Source of the DNA: Achatina immaculata
Lineage: Eukaryota > Mollusca > Gastropoda > Stylommatophora > Achatinidae
Length of the DNA stretch: 64,000 nt
Assembly (NCBI GenBank): GCA_009760885.1
Contig: CM019714.1
Span: 1,238,933 to 1,302,932 of the forward strand
Reading direction: 5' to 3'
The notes under the pieces are model-generated. The model had not been told where the DNA came from and did not search any database. It was given only the letters and a program-made list of their open reading frames with translations. Below, piece after piece: positions 54,831 through 64,000 of this stretch. Made by a program: the position numbers and the translations under genes. Each line of letters starts with the position of its first letter. Within the stretch, counting starts at the first letter, position 1.

Positions 54831-55289
54831 TTAGTGAGCTGAAACTCGAGTTAAAACTGGTCTACATTAGTTGAAAGAGAGTCTAAACTCATCAAAATCA
54901 GTTCAGAAACCAATGATTAATGAATCTTAACCATGGAGTTTCAATCTTTATTGAATACGAGACCGAACAGAATTGGTCAAAAAACTTCAGATGCCTGCAG
55001 TAGTTGCTTTCATTTCTTTTCTTTTCTTCTAAACGTCAACATCTATTTTGAATAAGAATAGATCTTTTCTGTCTCTAAGTGCACGAGAACATCTTTTAAA
55101 TTCGTTGATGCGAATAGCTTTCAGTTGTTTACTGGCTAAATTTAGCACTGAAAACGGTAACTAGATGAAGGTTACACACACACACACACACAAACAGGGG
55201 ACGAGATTCAACTGTGGAGCCACGAACTAACTGGTTGTAAACATTTGAGGCTCTGAATCTTTATAAAGCCTTTCCAAAAGTTGTAATTT
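54831..55289. other. No gene; (CA)n microsatellite
   Basis: (AC)n at 55174-55192. Otherwise unassigned. Confidence 0.4.
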
Positions 55290-55560
55290 TTCAGTTGAAG
55301 GGAGGCGTACATGTCAGGTGAAGGAAGGCGTAGAGGTCAGCTGAAGGGAGGCGTACTGGTCAGCTGAAGAGAGGCGTACAAGTCAGCTGAAGAGAGGCGT
55401 ACAGGTCAGCTGAAGTGAGGCGTACAAGTCAACTGAAGAGAGGCGTACAGGTCAGCTGAAGAGAGGCGTACAGGTCAGCTGAAGAGAGGCGCACAAGTCA
55501 GCCGAAGAGAGGCGTACAGGTCAGCTGAAGAGAGGTGTACAGGTCAGCTGAAGAGAGGTC
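55290..55560. repeat. 23-bp minisatellite, ~12 units
   Basis: The unit is gaagagaggcgtacaggtca + gct, with gaaggg, acaagtc and gcgcac variants. Confidence 0.95.
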
Positions 55561-55608
55561 AGAAGGATGTTAAGAAATGGAGAAGGAAAACAAAACTCAT
55601 CCAGGCCT

Positions 55609-56036
55609 TGGTAGCTGATCGATCAAACACCGTCCAGGCCTTGGTAGCTGATCGATCAATCACCGTCTAGGCCTTGGTAGCTGATCGATCAAACACCGTC
55701 CAGGCCTTGGTAGCTGATCGATCAATCACCGTCTAGGCCTTGAAAGCTAATCGATCAATCACCTCTAGGCCTTGAAAGCTGATCGATCAATCACCGTCCA
55801 GGCTTGGCAGCTGATCGATCAATCACCGTCCAGGCCTTGAAAGCTGATCGATCAATCACCTCTAGGCCTTGAAAGCTGATCGATCAATCACCGTCCAGGC
55901 CTTGACAGCTGATCGATCAATCACCGTCTAGATCTTGAAAACTGATTGATCATTCACCGTCCAGATCTTGAAAGCTAATTGACCAATCACTGTCCAGGAC
56001 TTGAAAGCAGATCGGTCAATCACCGTCCAGTTCCTG
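55609..56036. repeat. 33-bp minisatellite with TGATCGATCA palindrome, ~13 units
   Basis: The unit is gtccaggccttggtagctga + tcgatcaatcacc. Each intact unit carries the 10-bp palindrome TGATCGATCA. Variants (gtctagg, cttgaaagc) spread in blocks. Units decay on the right from about 55930. Confidence 0.95.
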
Positions 56037-56272
56037 CAGAGCAGAACTTATTCTCTCCACTCCTCACGGTCTACAGCCAATCTCTGCGCTGTTCCACAGA
56101 TCTTTTAATGGCATGGCTATCTTCATCTGAACAGCTGCTCATCCAGCTGCTCCCGTCTGTTCTCTCTTGCCTTCTGGTGCTCACCCCATGGTAGTTCTAA
56201 CACTTGCTAAACCCCTATTGCGTGTTAGGGCCTTTCTTCGGGAATCTTTACAGAAGACCGATCTTCTCTGGA

Positions 56273-56950
56273 TTCTGGTAAACTTGGACTACACATTAAC
56301 AGACAAAAAACAAAATAATGATAAGTAATAGTGCAGGCAATAGCCTCATGGTAACTGAGGGAGTGCCAATTGAGGAAGTAGAGTATTTCACATATTTAGG
56401 CAGCATAGTGGATAAATATGGGAGGAACAGAAAAGGATGTTAAAGCTAGAATAACCAAGGCCAGGACAGCATTTATCCAACTTAACAAAATATGGTCATC
56501 TAAGAACATCAAAACAAGAATCAAACTTAGGCTTTTCAATACAAATGTAAAGACAGTCGTGCTATATGGTTCAGAGACATGGGTTATGACCAAGACAATA
56601 TAACTGAGGATACAAACATTCATAAACTACTGCTTGAGGAGGATTTTAAACATTAAATGGCAGAACAAGATATCAGGAACGAGGAGGTCTGGGAAAGGGC
56701 AGGACAAGAACCTATGAACCTATAAATCATGTCTAGGAAATGGAAGTGGATTGGCTACATTCTGAAGAAATCCAACATCAGCATAGCAAGACGGGCAATG
56801 ACATGGAATCCCCAAGGAAAAATAAGAAGATCTAGACTTACCTGGAGAAGAGAAATTATGACAGTGCTCAGAGACAAGGGATACACATGGAAGGAAGCAG
56901 AGAATAATTCCAAGAACAGGGATGACTGGAGAGTCTTTATCCATATGGCC

Positions 56951-56981
<31 letters not shown>

Positions 56982-56991
56982 TTCTTCTTCT
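56273..56991 (+). mobile_element. 5'-truncated LINE (L-D), longest copy, (ATC)n(TTC)n tail
   Basis: The frame starts near 56288 (LHINRQKTKIMISNSAGNSL, then VEYFTYLGSIVDKYG) and slips by one base. It continues GGTEKDVKARITKARTAF, KLRLFNTNVKTVVLYGSETW and, after further breaks, RKWKWIGYILKKSNISIARR, LTWRREIMTVLRDKGYTWKE and NRDDWRVFI. The tail is (ATC)10 then (TTC)4. TCTTCTCTGGA at 56262-56272 and 56992-57002 is a likely target duplication, although it overlaps the TTC tail. Related copies lie at 30575 (minus), 58660 and 60377. Confidence 0.8.
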
Positions 56992-57141
56992 TCTTCTCTG
57001 GAGCAGAGATAGTGACTCAGACATGACCATCATTACTGTATTCTGTAGAAATCTGTAGTGGGGTAATCTCCTCAAAAATATCTTTCAACGCATAACAAGG
57101 CCCCTGATAGGAATTTTCTAAGGTGCTGCAAAACCATTTAT

Positions 57142-57690
57142 GGGGCCCCCTACCTTATTTTGCTTCTTTAATCTTCAGTTCTCGTGACACTTTTCAAATA
57201 GCTCTTCATAACCCAATCCCTCCTTTCATCACCACCTGGTAGTCCCCTTGACACTCTGGGGCCCCCTACCTTATTATGCTTTTTTTAATCTGGAGTTCTC
57301 GTGACACTTTTCAAATAACTCTTTGTGACCCAATCCCTCCGTTCACCTGGTAGTCAGTCCCCTTGACATTCTGGGGCCCCCTATCTTATTCTACCTTTTT
57401 AATCTGGAGTTCTCGTGACCTAATCCTTCCATTCACCTAGTAGTCAGTTCCACTGACACTCTGGGTCCCTCTATCTTATTCTGGTGTTTTAATCTGGAGT
57501 TCTCGTGACGCGTAAAATAGCTCTTTGTCGCCCAATCCTTCCATTCACCTGGTAGTCCTCTTGACATTCTGGGACCCCCTGTCTTATTCTGGTTTTTTTT
57601 AACACTGAGTTCTCGTGACACTTTTCAAATAACTCTTTGTGACTCAATCCCTCCGTTCATCACCTGGCAGGCTCCTTGACACTCTGGGGC
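57142..57690. repeat. ~115-bp tandem repeat, ~5 units
   Basis: Units begin ggggccccctaccttattct and contain ttctcgtgacacttttcaaa, taactctttgtgacccaatc and cacctggtagtccccttgac. Unit starts are near 57142, 57258, 57373, 57462, 57569 and 57685, and two units carry deletions. The divergence suggests an older array. It is the longest repeat period in the window apart from the 1.47-kb duplication. Confidence 0.9.
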
Positions 57691-57911
57691 CCTCTTCGCC
57701 CCCTTGATCCCGTGGCGGAGGTACACCAGTTGCAAATCCCTCCTTTTGAGCCTGGTGCATAGCGACTGAAGATTCGGGGGAGGGGGTGTAAGGAGGAAGA
57801 TGTGGAGGTAAAGATGAATCGTTCTGAAGACGGAGTGCATCTAAAACAGAGAGGGCAAAACATCGCCATGAATTATATCAACAGTGCACATGCAGCCTTT
57901 GGTACATTGTG

Positions 57912-58090
57912 TTCAGTCATTCGCTTGTGCTTTGCGGAACTTTGCCTCCCTAACAGCTCTCCTGTAGGCCTCTCGGTTGTAAGCAAGATGCCCTGTTGCT
58001 GGTGCTCCATTGGCAGATTATCAACGATGTCTTGCAGCCATCTTCGCCTTGGTCTTCCTCTCTTTCTTTCTCCCATTATGTACCCTTCAC
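57912..58090 (-). mobile_element. 5'-truncated LINE 3' end (L-A)
   Basis: The minus frame reads EGYIMGERKRGRPRRRWLQD, IVDNLPMEHQQQGILLTTER and, after slips, SSAKHKRMTEH. It corresponds to 2635-2815. Confidence 0.75.
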
Positions 58091-58124
58091 ACACACAATT
58101 TATCTCACTCCATATCCGATATGC

Positions 58125-58560
58125 AAAAGAACTTCGGTACATCTTCAGCTGTCAAAATCTTCACTACAATTTCAGCTGACGAGATCTTCACCACGTCTTC
58201 AGCTATAAAGATCTTCACTACAATTTTCAGCTCGCAAGATCTTCACCACATCTTCAGCTGCCAAGATCTTCATTACATCTTCAGTTGCCAAGATCTTCCA
58301 CCGATCACTCTGGATTATAACCAGAATTCTAGAAACTATACTCGTATATCTGATCTAGCAGAGACTTGTTGTAAATAAGATCTCTATACTTGACTGGCAA
58401 AGCGCTCTGCGCACTAGTTTTTCCTGACAAAGAGTCCCCATGTTCTTCAGCACATCACCACCTGCCAAGATCTTTACCAGACTTAGTGCTACAAAGACCT
58501 TCACTACATCACTAAGTGTGAATATCTTCCCTGCACTCTTCAGCTGCCAAAATCTTCGCA
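58125..58560. repeat. 27-28-bp tandem repeat in two blocks
   Basis: Units of the form gatcttcaccacatcttcag + ctgccaa occur about six times (58135-58295) and again, more loosely, at 58445-58560. Sequence between them is unassigned. Confidence 0.8.
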
Positions 58561-58659
58561 ATCGTACCAGACACCAGAAACCTCAAGGACTCTCTTACAA
58601 GGAGATGAACATGCCCCCAGCCACCCCCCCCCCCGGTTACCCATTATCAATTCTGGTAT

Positions 58660-59070
58660 CTAACTAAACAAAATATGGTCATCTAAGAACATCAAACCAA
58701 GAACCAAACTTACGCTTTTCAATAGAAGCGTAAAGGCTGTCCTACTATATGGTTCAGAGACGTGGGTTATGACCAAGACAGTACAGCAGAGGATACTTTA
58801 CCTACAAATCATGTCTAGGAAATGGAGGTGGATTGGCCACACTCTGAGGAAACCCCACACCAGCATAGCAAGACAGACACTGACATAGAATCCTCACGGA
58901 AATAGAAAACGAGGAAGACCTAGACTTACTTGGAGAAGAGAAATTATGACAGTGCTCAGGGACAAGGGATACACATGGAAGGAAGCAGAGAATAATTCCA
59001 CGAACAGAGATGACTGGAGAGCCTTTATCCGTGGCCTATGCTCTCAAGGGAGTGAAAGACGATGATGATG
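58660..59070 (+). mobile_element. 5'-truncated LINE (L-D) with 11-bp target duplication
   Basis: The frame reads NKIWSSKNIKPRTKLTLFNR, SVKAVLLYGSETWVMTKT, then an internal deletion of about 100 bp relative to the 56.3-kb copy. It continues MSRKWRWIGHTLRKPHTSIA, GNRKRGRPRLTWRREIMTVL and NRDDWRAFIRGLCSQGS. The tail is (GAT)4. AATTCTGGTAT flanks it at 58649-58659 and 59071-59081. Confidence 0.85.
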
Positions 59071-59081
59071 AATTCTGGTAT

Positions 59082-60004
59082 ATTTCTAATAGACTGCTTT
59101 TTACGAGAATGAACCGTTTTCCAAAATACACTAACAGCTACATGTAGTATATTCTGGGGCAACTGGTTTGAAAGCAAATTATCGAGTTTTGCTTGCGTAT
59201 ACATATATGAACGTTTCGACTCCAAAGCCATCTCTTTACAGTCATTTCATTCCTTGTTGTTTTCATTGTCCTTTCTTTTTAACAAATCTAGTTTTCCCAC
59301 TTCCTTATCTGATTATTTCTACATCTTCTGCAAATATTCAAAAGAAGTCAAACATGACAGCACTACAAGAAGGCGCCCCACCTATCTCCTACCTGGCGTG
59401 AGTCATATCCCACAAACAACAACAACATGTCGCCCCGGCGCACGAGCTTGCCTGCCAGGTTGAGTATTTCCTCCCATTATTCCATCTTTCCTTCTCGCGG
59501 CTGCTCGGCTGATCACAACGTGCGCAGACTAATAGCTCACCTCTGTAGGTGGGGTGTGTTGGAAGATGGGGGCGGCGGGCGCTAGAGCTTAAGGAATGTT
59601 GCATGCACCGACTTCCTATGCAGGTCACGCGTGGAATGTGGGCCGACATATGAAGTCGTGGGAAAATGAATTCGGGGCGTGCAGGATTCCGTTGTTTTTT
59701 TTTCTTCTTCTTCTTCTTTTTCTTTTTTTTTTGTTTTGTTTTGTTTTTCCTCTTCTTTCTTTCTCACGTTGAATCAGGTAAAAGACTCGCTGAAACAAAC
59801 TGTAGGAAATCCGCTGATATCCCTGCACCACGTGGTGCCACTTTCTTTTTCTTTTCTTTCTTTTTATGAACGTAAGCCGGAGCTCTCATAACACACCCAC
59901 ACGTTGCATACGCCGATAACAAATTAATATGCGTTTATAGCGTAGAAATACATAAAAGATATGTTGCGAATCTCTTTGTTGGTCGCGTGTTATATCAACC
60001 ATCA
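59082..60004. other. No gene recognised; T-rich patch and CpG-containing stretch
   Basis: About 59430-59660 is richer in CpG than most of the window. A TTC/T-run tract lies at 59693-59765 (likely a decayed LINE-tail microsatellite). No coding region is supported. Confidence 0.4.
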
Positions 60005-60250
60005 TCAGTCTTCGGCACTCACAATGTAGCAGAAGGCATCAACAAAGGTTCTCCAGCCAGGCCGGGATACCTCAAACCTTGTCGTTCCCGCTTTCTTTAG
60101 TTCTTCCTGTATTGTGGGCCTCCATGTCCCCAATGACCTGCCTTTATTCTCTTTTCCCTTGGGGGTGTCCAAGTCAAGGCGGTATAACGGGTCTCTGGTT
60201 GTATGTGGCCCAGCCCGATTCAATCTGTGTCTTTTGACCTCTTTGGTAGT
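60005..60250 (-). mobile_element. Decayed LINE 3' end
   Basis: The minus frame of about 70 codons reads AGPHTTRDPLYRLDLDTPKG, then GRSLGTWRPTIQEELKKAG, SRPGWRTFVDAFC and a stop followed by gatgatgg. It has the standard LINE C-terminal order (a W-R-x-T-I-x-E-E-L-K block then W-R-x-F-V-D-A). Confidence 0.65.
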
Positions 60251-60376
60251 GTTCTCAATGCCCGTTCGTTTCGGTTCTTTCTTCGTTTGTCACAAGTTCT
60301 TTCCAGTGTTATGTAATCACGGACAGACGTATATAAACGGCGTCAGAGAGGAATTTCTAACTCTCAAGCTCCCGCT

Positions 60377-60537
60377 AGACTTACTTGGAGAAGAGAAACT
60401 ATGACAGTGCTCAGAGACAAGAGGTGCACATGGAAGGAAGCAGAGAATAATTCCAAGAACGGGGATGACTGGAGAGCCTTTAGCCGTGGCCTGTGCTCCC
60501 AAGGGAGTGAAAGGCGATGATGATGATGATGATGATG
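60377..60537 (+). mobile_element. Very short LINE (L-D) insertion with perfect 11-bp target duplication
   Basis: Only the last 161 bp of L-D, starting in a RLTWRRETMTVLRDK block and reading through NGDDWRAFSRGLCSQGSERR, then (GAT)8. AAGCTCCCGCT flanks it exactly at 60366-60376 and 60538-60548, so the site is young. Confidence 0.9.
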
Positions 60538-60548
60538 AAGCTCCCGCT

Positions 60549-60939
60549 TCCAACAACTGATTAGCTATTCTGTTTTCATCCACTAAACAGCGCCCCCCGC
60601 CCCCTTTAAAAACTGAGTAAATCTCCCCGATGCACTCAATGGACACCCTCCCGCCTCCTCATCCACAATGAGCCTGTATATATATATATATATATATGCA
60701 TGCGTGCGAATATATTTACACAAGTAAGTGAAATGTATACATAACCTTATATATGTCTTAAAAGAAAACGCTATGTTCGCTTGCATGAATGTTCTCACTG
60801 ATATTAAGCAAAACGTATTTACATAATGAAATATATTATCGAGTAATATATATACAACTGCAATAACACACAACACGATGCACACAGATTGTCTGATACG
60901 TATCTACTTACATACACACACATACACACACAAACACAT

Positions 60940-60978
<39 letters not shown>

Positions 60979-60979
60979 C
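60549..60979. other. No gene; (TA)n and (CA)n microsatellites
   Basis: (TA)n at about 60677-60697 and (CA)n-(TA)n at about 60911-60979. Otherwise unassigned. Confidence 0.5.
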
Positions 60980-61095
60980 TGTACAGCGACACAAACACAG
61001 TAAAGTGTACAGTGACATAGATACAGTAAATTTACGAAAGTACAATAAGGTGACATACTGTAAAGTGACATGCACACAGTACAGTGACAGGCAAA
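60980..61095. repeat. Short array related to 52302-52745
   Basis: Repeats of acagtaaagtgtacagtgac-type units, about six, with the same ACAGTAAAGTGACA core as the array 8 kb to the left. Confidence 0.75.
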
Positions 61096-61139
61096 GCTGT
61101 GAACAAATACTGAAGAAACAGGATGCATATATCAGAATT

Positions 61140-61835
61140 CTTTAATGCCCTTCTTTCCTTGCAATGTCTTTGTTTCATCGTTCCTTGCACTGTCCTTTTT
61201 TCATTCCCTCCTTCCTTCCTTCCTTACACTGTCCTTTAGTTTCTTCATTCCTTGCACTGTCCTTCTTTCATTCCTTGCACTGCCCTTCTTTCATACCTTC
61301 TTTTCTCACACTGTCCTTTAGTTCTTTCATTCCTTGTACTGCTCTTCTTTCATTCCTAGCACTGCCCTTCTTTCATTCCTTGCACTGCCCTTCTTTCATA
61401 TCTTCCTTTCTTACACTGTCCTTCTTTTATTCCTTGCACTGCCCTTCTTTCATACCTTCTTTTCTCACACTGTCCTTTAGTTCTTTCATTCCTTGTACTG
61501 CTCTTCTTTCATTCCTAGCACTGCCCTTCTTTCATTCCTCGCACTGCCCTTCTTTCCTACATAATCTTTACCCTTTAAAAATAAAGATTATTCATTCATC
61601 CATACCTTCTTTTCTTACACTGTCCTTCTTTCATTCCTTGCACTGTCCTTCTTTCATTCCTTGCACTGCCCTTCTTTCATACCTTCCTTTCCTACACTGT
61701 CCTTCTTTCATTCCTTGCACTGTCCTTCTTTCATTACTTGTACTGCTCTTCTTTCATGCTTTCCTTTCTTACACTGTCCTTTAGTTCTTTCATTTCTTGC
61801 ACTGTCCTTCTTTCCTTCCTTGCACTGCTCTTTTT
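61140..61835. repeat. 23-bp pyrimidine-rich minisatellite, ~27 units
   Basis: The unit is ccttctttcattccttgcac + tgt or tgc, with ccttcctttcttacac and tagttctttcattc variants forming larger repeats (for example 61270-61400 and 61440-61560). A DR2-like aaaaataaagattattcatt piece interrupts it at about 61572-61600. Confidence 0.95.
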
Positions 61836-61929
61836 TTAATTCCTTCCTTCCTTTCGTCCTACTTGGAACATGTTCTCTATCTCTTCCTTCCCCTGCTCTC
61901 ATATTTTTTTTCTTAATCCTATTCTTTCT

Positions 61930-61972
<43 letters not shown>

Positions 61973-62815
61973 TTCCCTTTTTTCTTTCACTCTTTCCTTT
62001 CCTCCTTATCTGTCTGTCTATCTGGACCTTTGAGAAAAGAACTTTCTATACTTTCAGGGGCCTACCATATTTAACATTTTGCCTCCGAAGTCCTTAGGTC
62101 CCTTTTAATTCCCAAACGGGCCCTTCTCCCCTCTTAAGGTCGAAGAGCGTTGCAGTTGTTCCCCCCCCCCCCCCCTTTTCCTTTCAATATGCCTGCTTAT
62201 TATAAGTGCCTGTTATCATGTTACCTGTCTCTGCCTGTTTTCTTCGACTGCACGTCCATGTTTTACTACTTCCTGCAAGTAACATCGCTGTCTATTGAAT
62301 ATTCTCAGAGTTCTGATCCGTGGAAAAATTCGTCTGCAAAACTGCACCCCCAGGAACCTGCTATTTATTTCTATCCCAGAACTGACAGGTCACGGTGACG
62401 CTAATCTGAACAAATCTTTTAAGTTTCTGATTCCGCTGGGCAAAGCCTCACCCGTCTCTCCCTCTCTCTCTCTCTCTCCCCGCCATTTTTTTTCTGCAAG
62501 GAACCGCAACCGCGTGAGCTAGTCTTTCTCTCTCTCTCTTTCGGAGGCAAGAGTTATTGTCCCTGCAAGATGAGGCAGAAATCTCAAAACAAACAAGTAG
62601 ATCTTTTCTGCCGGTTAAAGATCTGGCCTACGCTAAAGATCTTTCAGCTCATCTAGAAGCATAAATCACGCTTTAAACGCTACAACTTCAGAACAGGAAG
62701 ATGATTAGAGTCAAACATTAAAAGGGACTTTGAAGGAAACATAAGTGTGACAATCCTCACAGGAAGATATAACCATGGAACAACGATAAAGAGACGTTTC
62801 TGTGTGTTACTAGAA
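61836..62815. other. No gene; CT tracts and a C-run
   Basis: (CT)n at about 61932-61968, C14 at about 62161-62175 and CT-rich patches at 62455-62480 and 62526-62541. A plus frame over 62150-62520 is unremarkable. Confidence 0.5.
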
Positions 62816-63016
62816 CAGCGTTTCCCAGCCTTGCTCGGGCTGCCGCCCCCCCCCCTTTTTCATCCCTGGCCACGTCCTCAACCCCCCCTCCCTCCCCACT
62901 GTCCAGTTTTCTCCCACTGTCTCCCTACTGATAATTTTTATTTCACCGTTTCTCCACTTCCGCTGGTCTTTTTCAATGCCCCGGGGGTGCGTTATCGCCC
63001 ACTTTGAGGAACACTG
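62816..63016. mobile_element. hAT-type MITE, 201 bp, with 8-bp target duplication
   Basis: The ends are CAGCGTTTCCCAGCCT (left) and actttgaggaacactg (right; reverse complement CAGTGTTCCTCAAAGT), a good inverted pair. Flanks TACTAGAA (62808-62815) and CATTAGAA (63017-63024) agree at 6 of 8 positions, the hAT target length. The interior is C-rich with no transposase. Confidence 0.75.
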
Positions 63017-63099
63017 CATTAGAAATTTCAACAGGAATTTATATGAAGCCTTGCAGCACAAATATCATAAGTGAGCGGGTGTGAGCTGTGGTAACTTGA

Positions 63100-63515
63100 A
63101 AGTCCAAGATGGCCCTAAAGATGTGTCTCCTCTTGCCTGCTGTCTCCCTGTAACTGCCAACTATTGTTCTTCGCAGCCGATGCTGGGAAAGTGTCGAGGA
63201 AGGTGTCGGATTGGGTGTGGGTTACGGCAGCTACTTTTTTTTTCCCCTAACCCTGAGCGGAGGTAAACAACACTGGATCATGCAGTACTTCTTGATATGA
63301 CTCCACCGCCAAGGGGACTACGGCGATTCCTGCCTTGTTAGACAGAGAAGGCCTGTTACTAAGGGTGGCGATGGAGATGTGGGACAGGGTCCTGGTCAGC
63401 AATGGTCCGCTAAACCTGACGCTAACATGTTAGCTATGGTCCATCAACCCTGACGCTAACATGTTAGGTACGGTCCATCAACCCTGACGCTAACATGTTA
63501 GGTACGGTCCATCTG
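63100..63515 (+). mobile_element. Dispersed repeat DR1 (right-end copy)
   Basis: cttcgcagccgatgctggga, a T9/C4 run, tgcagtacttcttgatatga, ggactacggcgattcctgcc, gtgggacagggtcctggtca and cctgacgctaacatgttag follow the DR1 order at 9399-9760. The two are diverged. The 3' part is triplicated (next entry). Confidence 0.7.
63404..63515. repeat. 34-bp tandem triplication inside DR1
   Basis: The unit is ggtccatcaaccctgacgct + aacatgttaggtac. Copies 2 and 3 are identical. Copy 1 has ccgctaaacct. Confidence 0.9.
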
Positions 63516-63540
63516 TAGCATAGCCTTGTAAGTAATGATT

Positions 63541-64000
63541 ATAGTTATTATAATTATTATTATTATTATTATTAGTGACATGATCAGGAATAAAGAATGT
63601 ATTGGGGGGCAGAGAAGGGATAGTTAGAAGGACGAAGAACGGATACTCGGTACTTCAAAGACCTGATCAAAGGTAAACCGAATCGACATGGGTACGCCGA
63701 TAGATCGTAACATTGCGACTTCACGCACACCTGCAGTAGCCGAGGGGGAACAATTGACCAGTAGATCAAAGACTGAACAGAGAACGGACTAGGTCCCGAA
63801 GCAGATAACATGAAAGAGATGGTGGACTTGTTTAATTGGAGGTAACAATTGGACAGACGGAGATGAAAGCGACTAACGTGTATAGGGGTGTGGCTAACTC
63901 TAGGACGCTAGTTGCGACTGGTTTTGGGCAACAAAGGATGACCCAATGACCGATACAACAATTGGAGGCGTGGTCTATGGAACGGAATTTACGAATATAA
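63541..64000. other. No gene; (ATT)n microsatellite
   Basis: (ATT)n at 63547-63575. The rest is single-copy-looking and runs off the right edge. Confidence 0.45.

Overview
This window looks like a repeat-dense stretch of an animal nuclear genome, most likely an invertebrate and plausibly a gastropod mollusc. The inference rests on many 5'-truncated non-LTR retrotransposon (LINE) pieces of the 'endonuclease-reverse transcriptase' type, tRNA-derived SINEs, mariner and hAT DNA transposons, very long (GATA)n/(GACA)n tracts, and a near absence of unique coding sequence. I saw no bacterial-type operon, rRNA, functional tRNA or CRISPR array, and no host protein-coding exon I could recognise. The species call is inference only.

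Layout. 1-6 kb: a purine-rich array, a 0.76-kb LINE (2060-2818), a LINE inserted into a tRNA-like SINE head, and a 29-bp minisatellite (3822-4742). 6.6-9.8 kb: a young 1.47-kb tandem duplication bounded by A-runs, then dispersed repeat DR1. 10-22 kb: LINE ends of several families mixed with minisatellites of 20, 54, 31, 35, 21, 29/58 and 59 bp. 23-28 kb: a perfect 61-nt palindrome, a 1.3-kb array of 24-bp units (with a related second array at 27.6 kb), and a hAT-type element split by a LINE end carrying 0.9 kb of GATA/GACA. 29-44 kb: trinucleotide and CT/GA tracts, more LINE insertions with target-site duplications, a complete SINE copy (37437-37710), a mariner N-terminal remnant running into a 0.67-kb (ACT)n tract, and 20- and 56-bp arrays. 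43-47 kb: two inverted copies of one sequence, one holding a LINE and the other showing the empty site. 48-54 kb: further LINEs and a nearly complete mariner (52962-54296) whose transposase has two stops where tryptophan is expected. 55-64 kb: minisatellites, three copies of one LINE family (two with 11-bp target duplications), a clean hAT MITE (62816-63016) and DR1.

Nothing here forms a working gene system. What ties the window together is a life cycle of repeats. LINE 3' ends each carry their own microsatellite tail ((GA)n, (GAT)n, (GAA)n, (GATA)n, (TGAC)n, or a TATAAGA motif). Those tails appear to seed long simple repeats, and many tandem arrays abut or contain LINE ends. For labelling only, I call the LINE families L-A to L-I, the SINEs SINE-1 and SINE-2, and the unclassified dispersed repeats DR1 and DR2. 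All family assignments come from reading the sequence by eye, without database searches.
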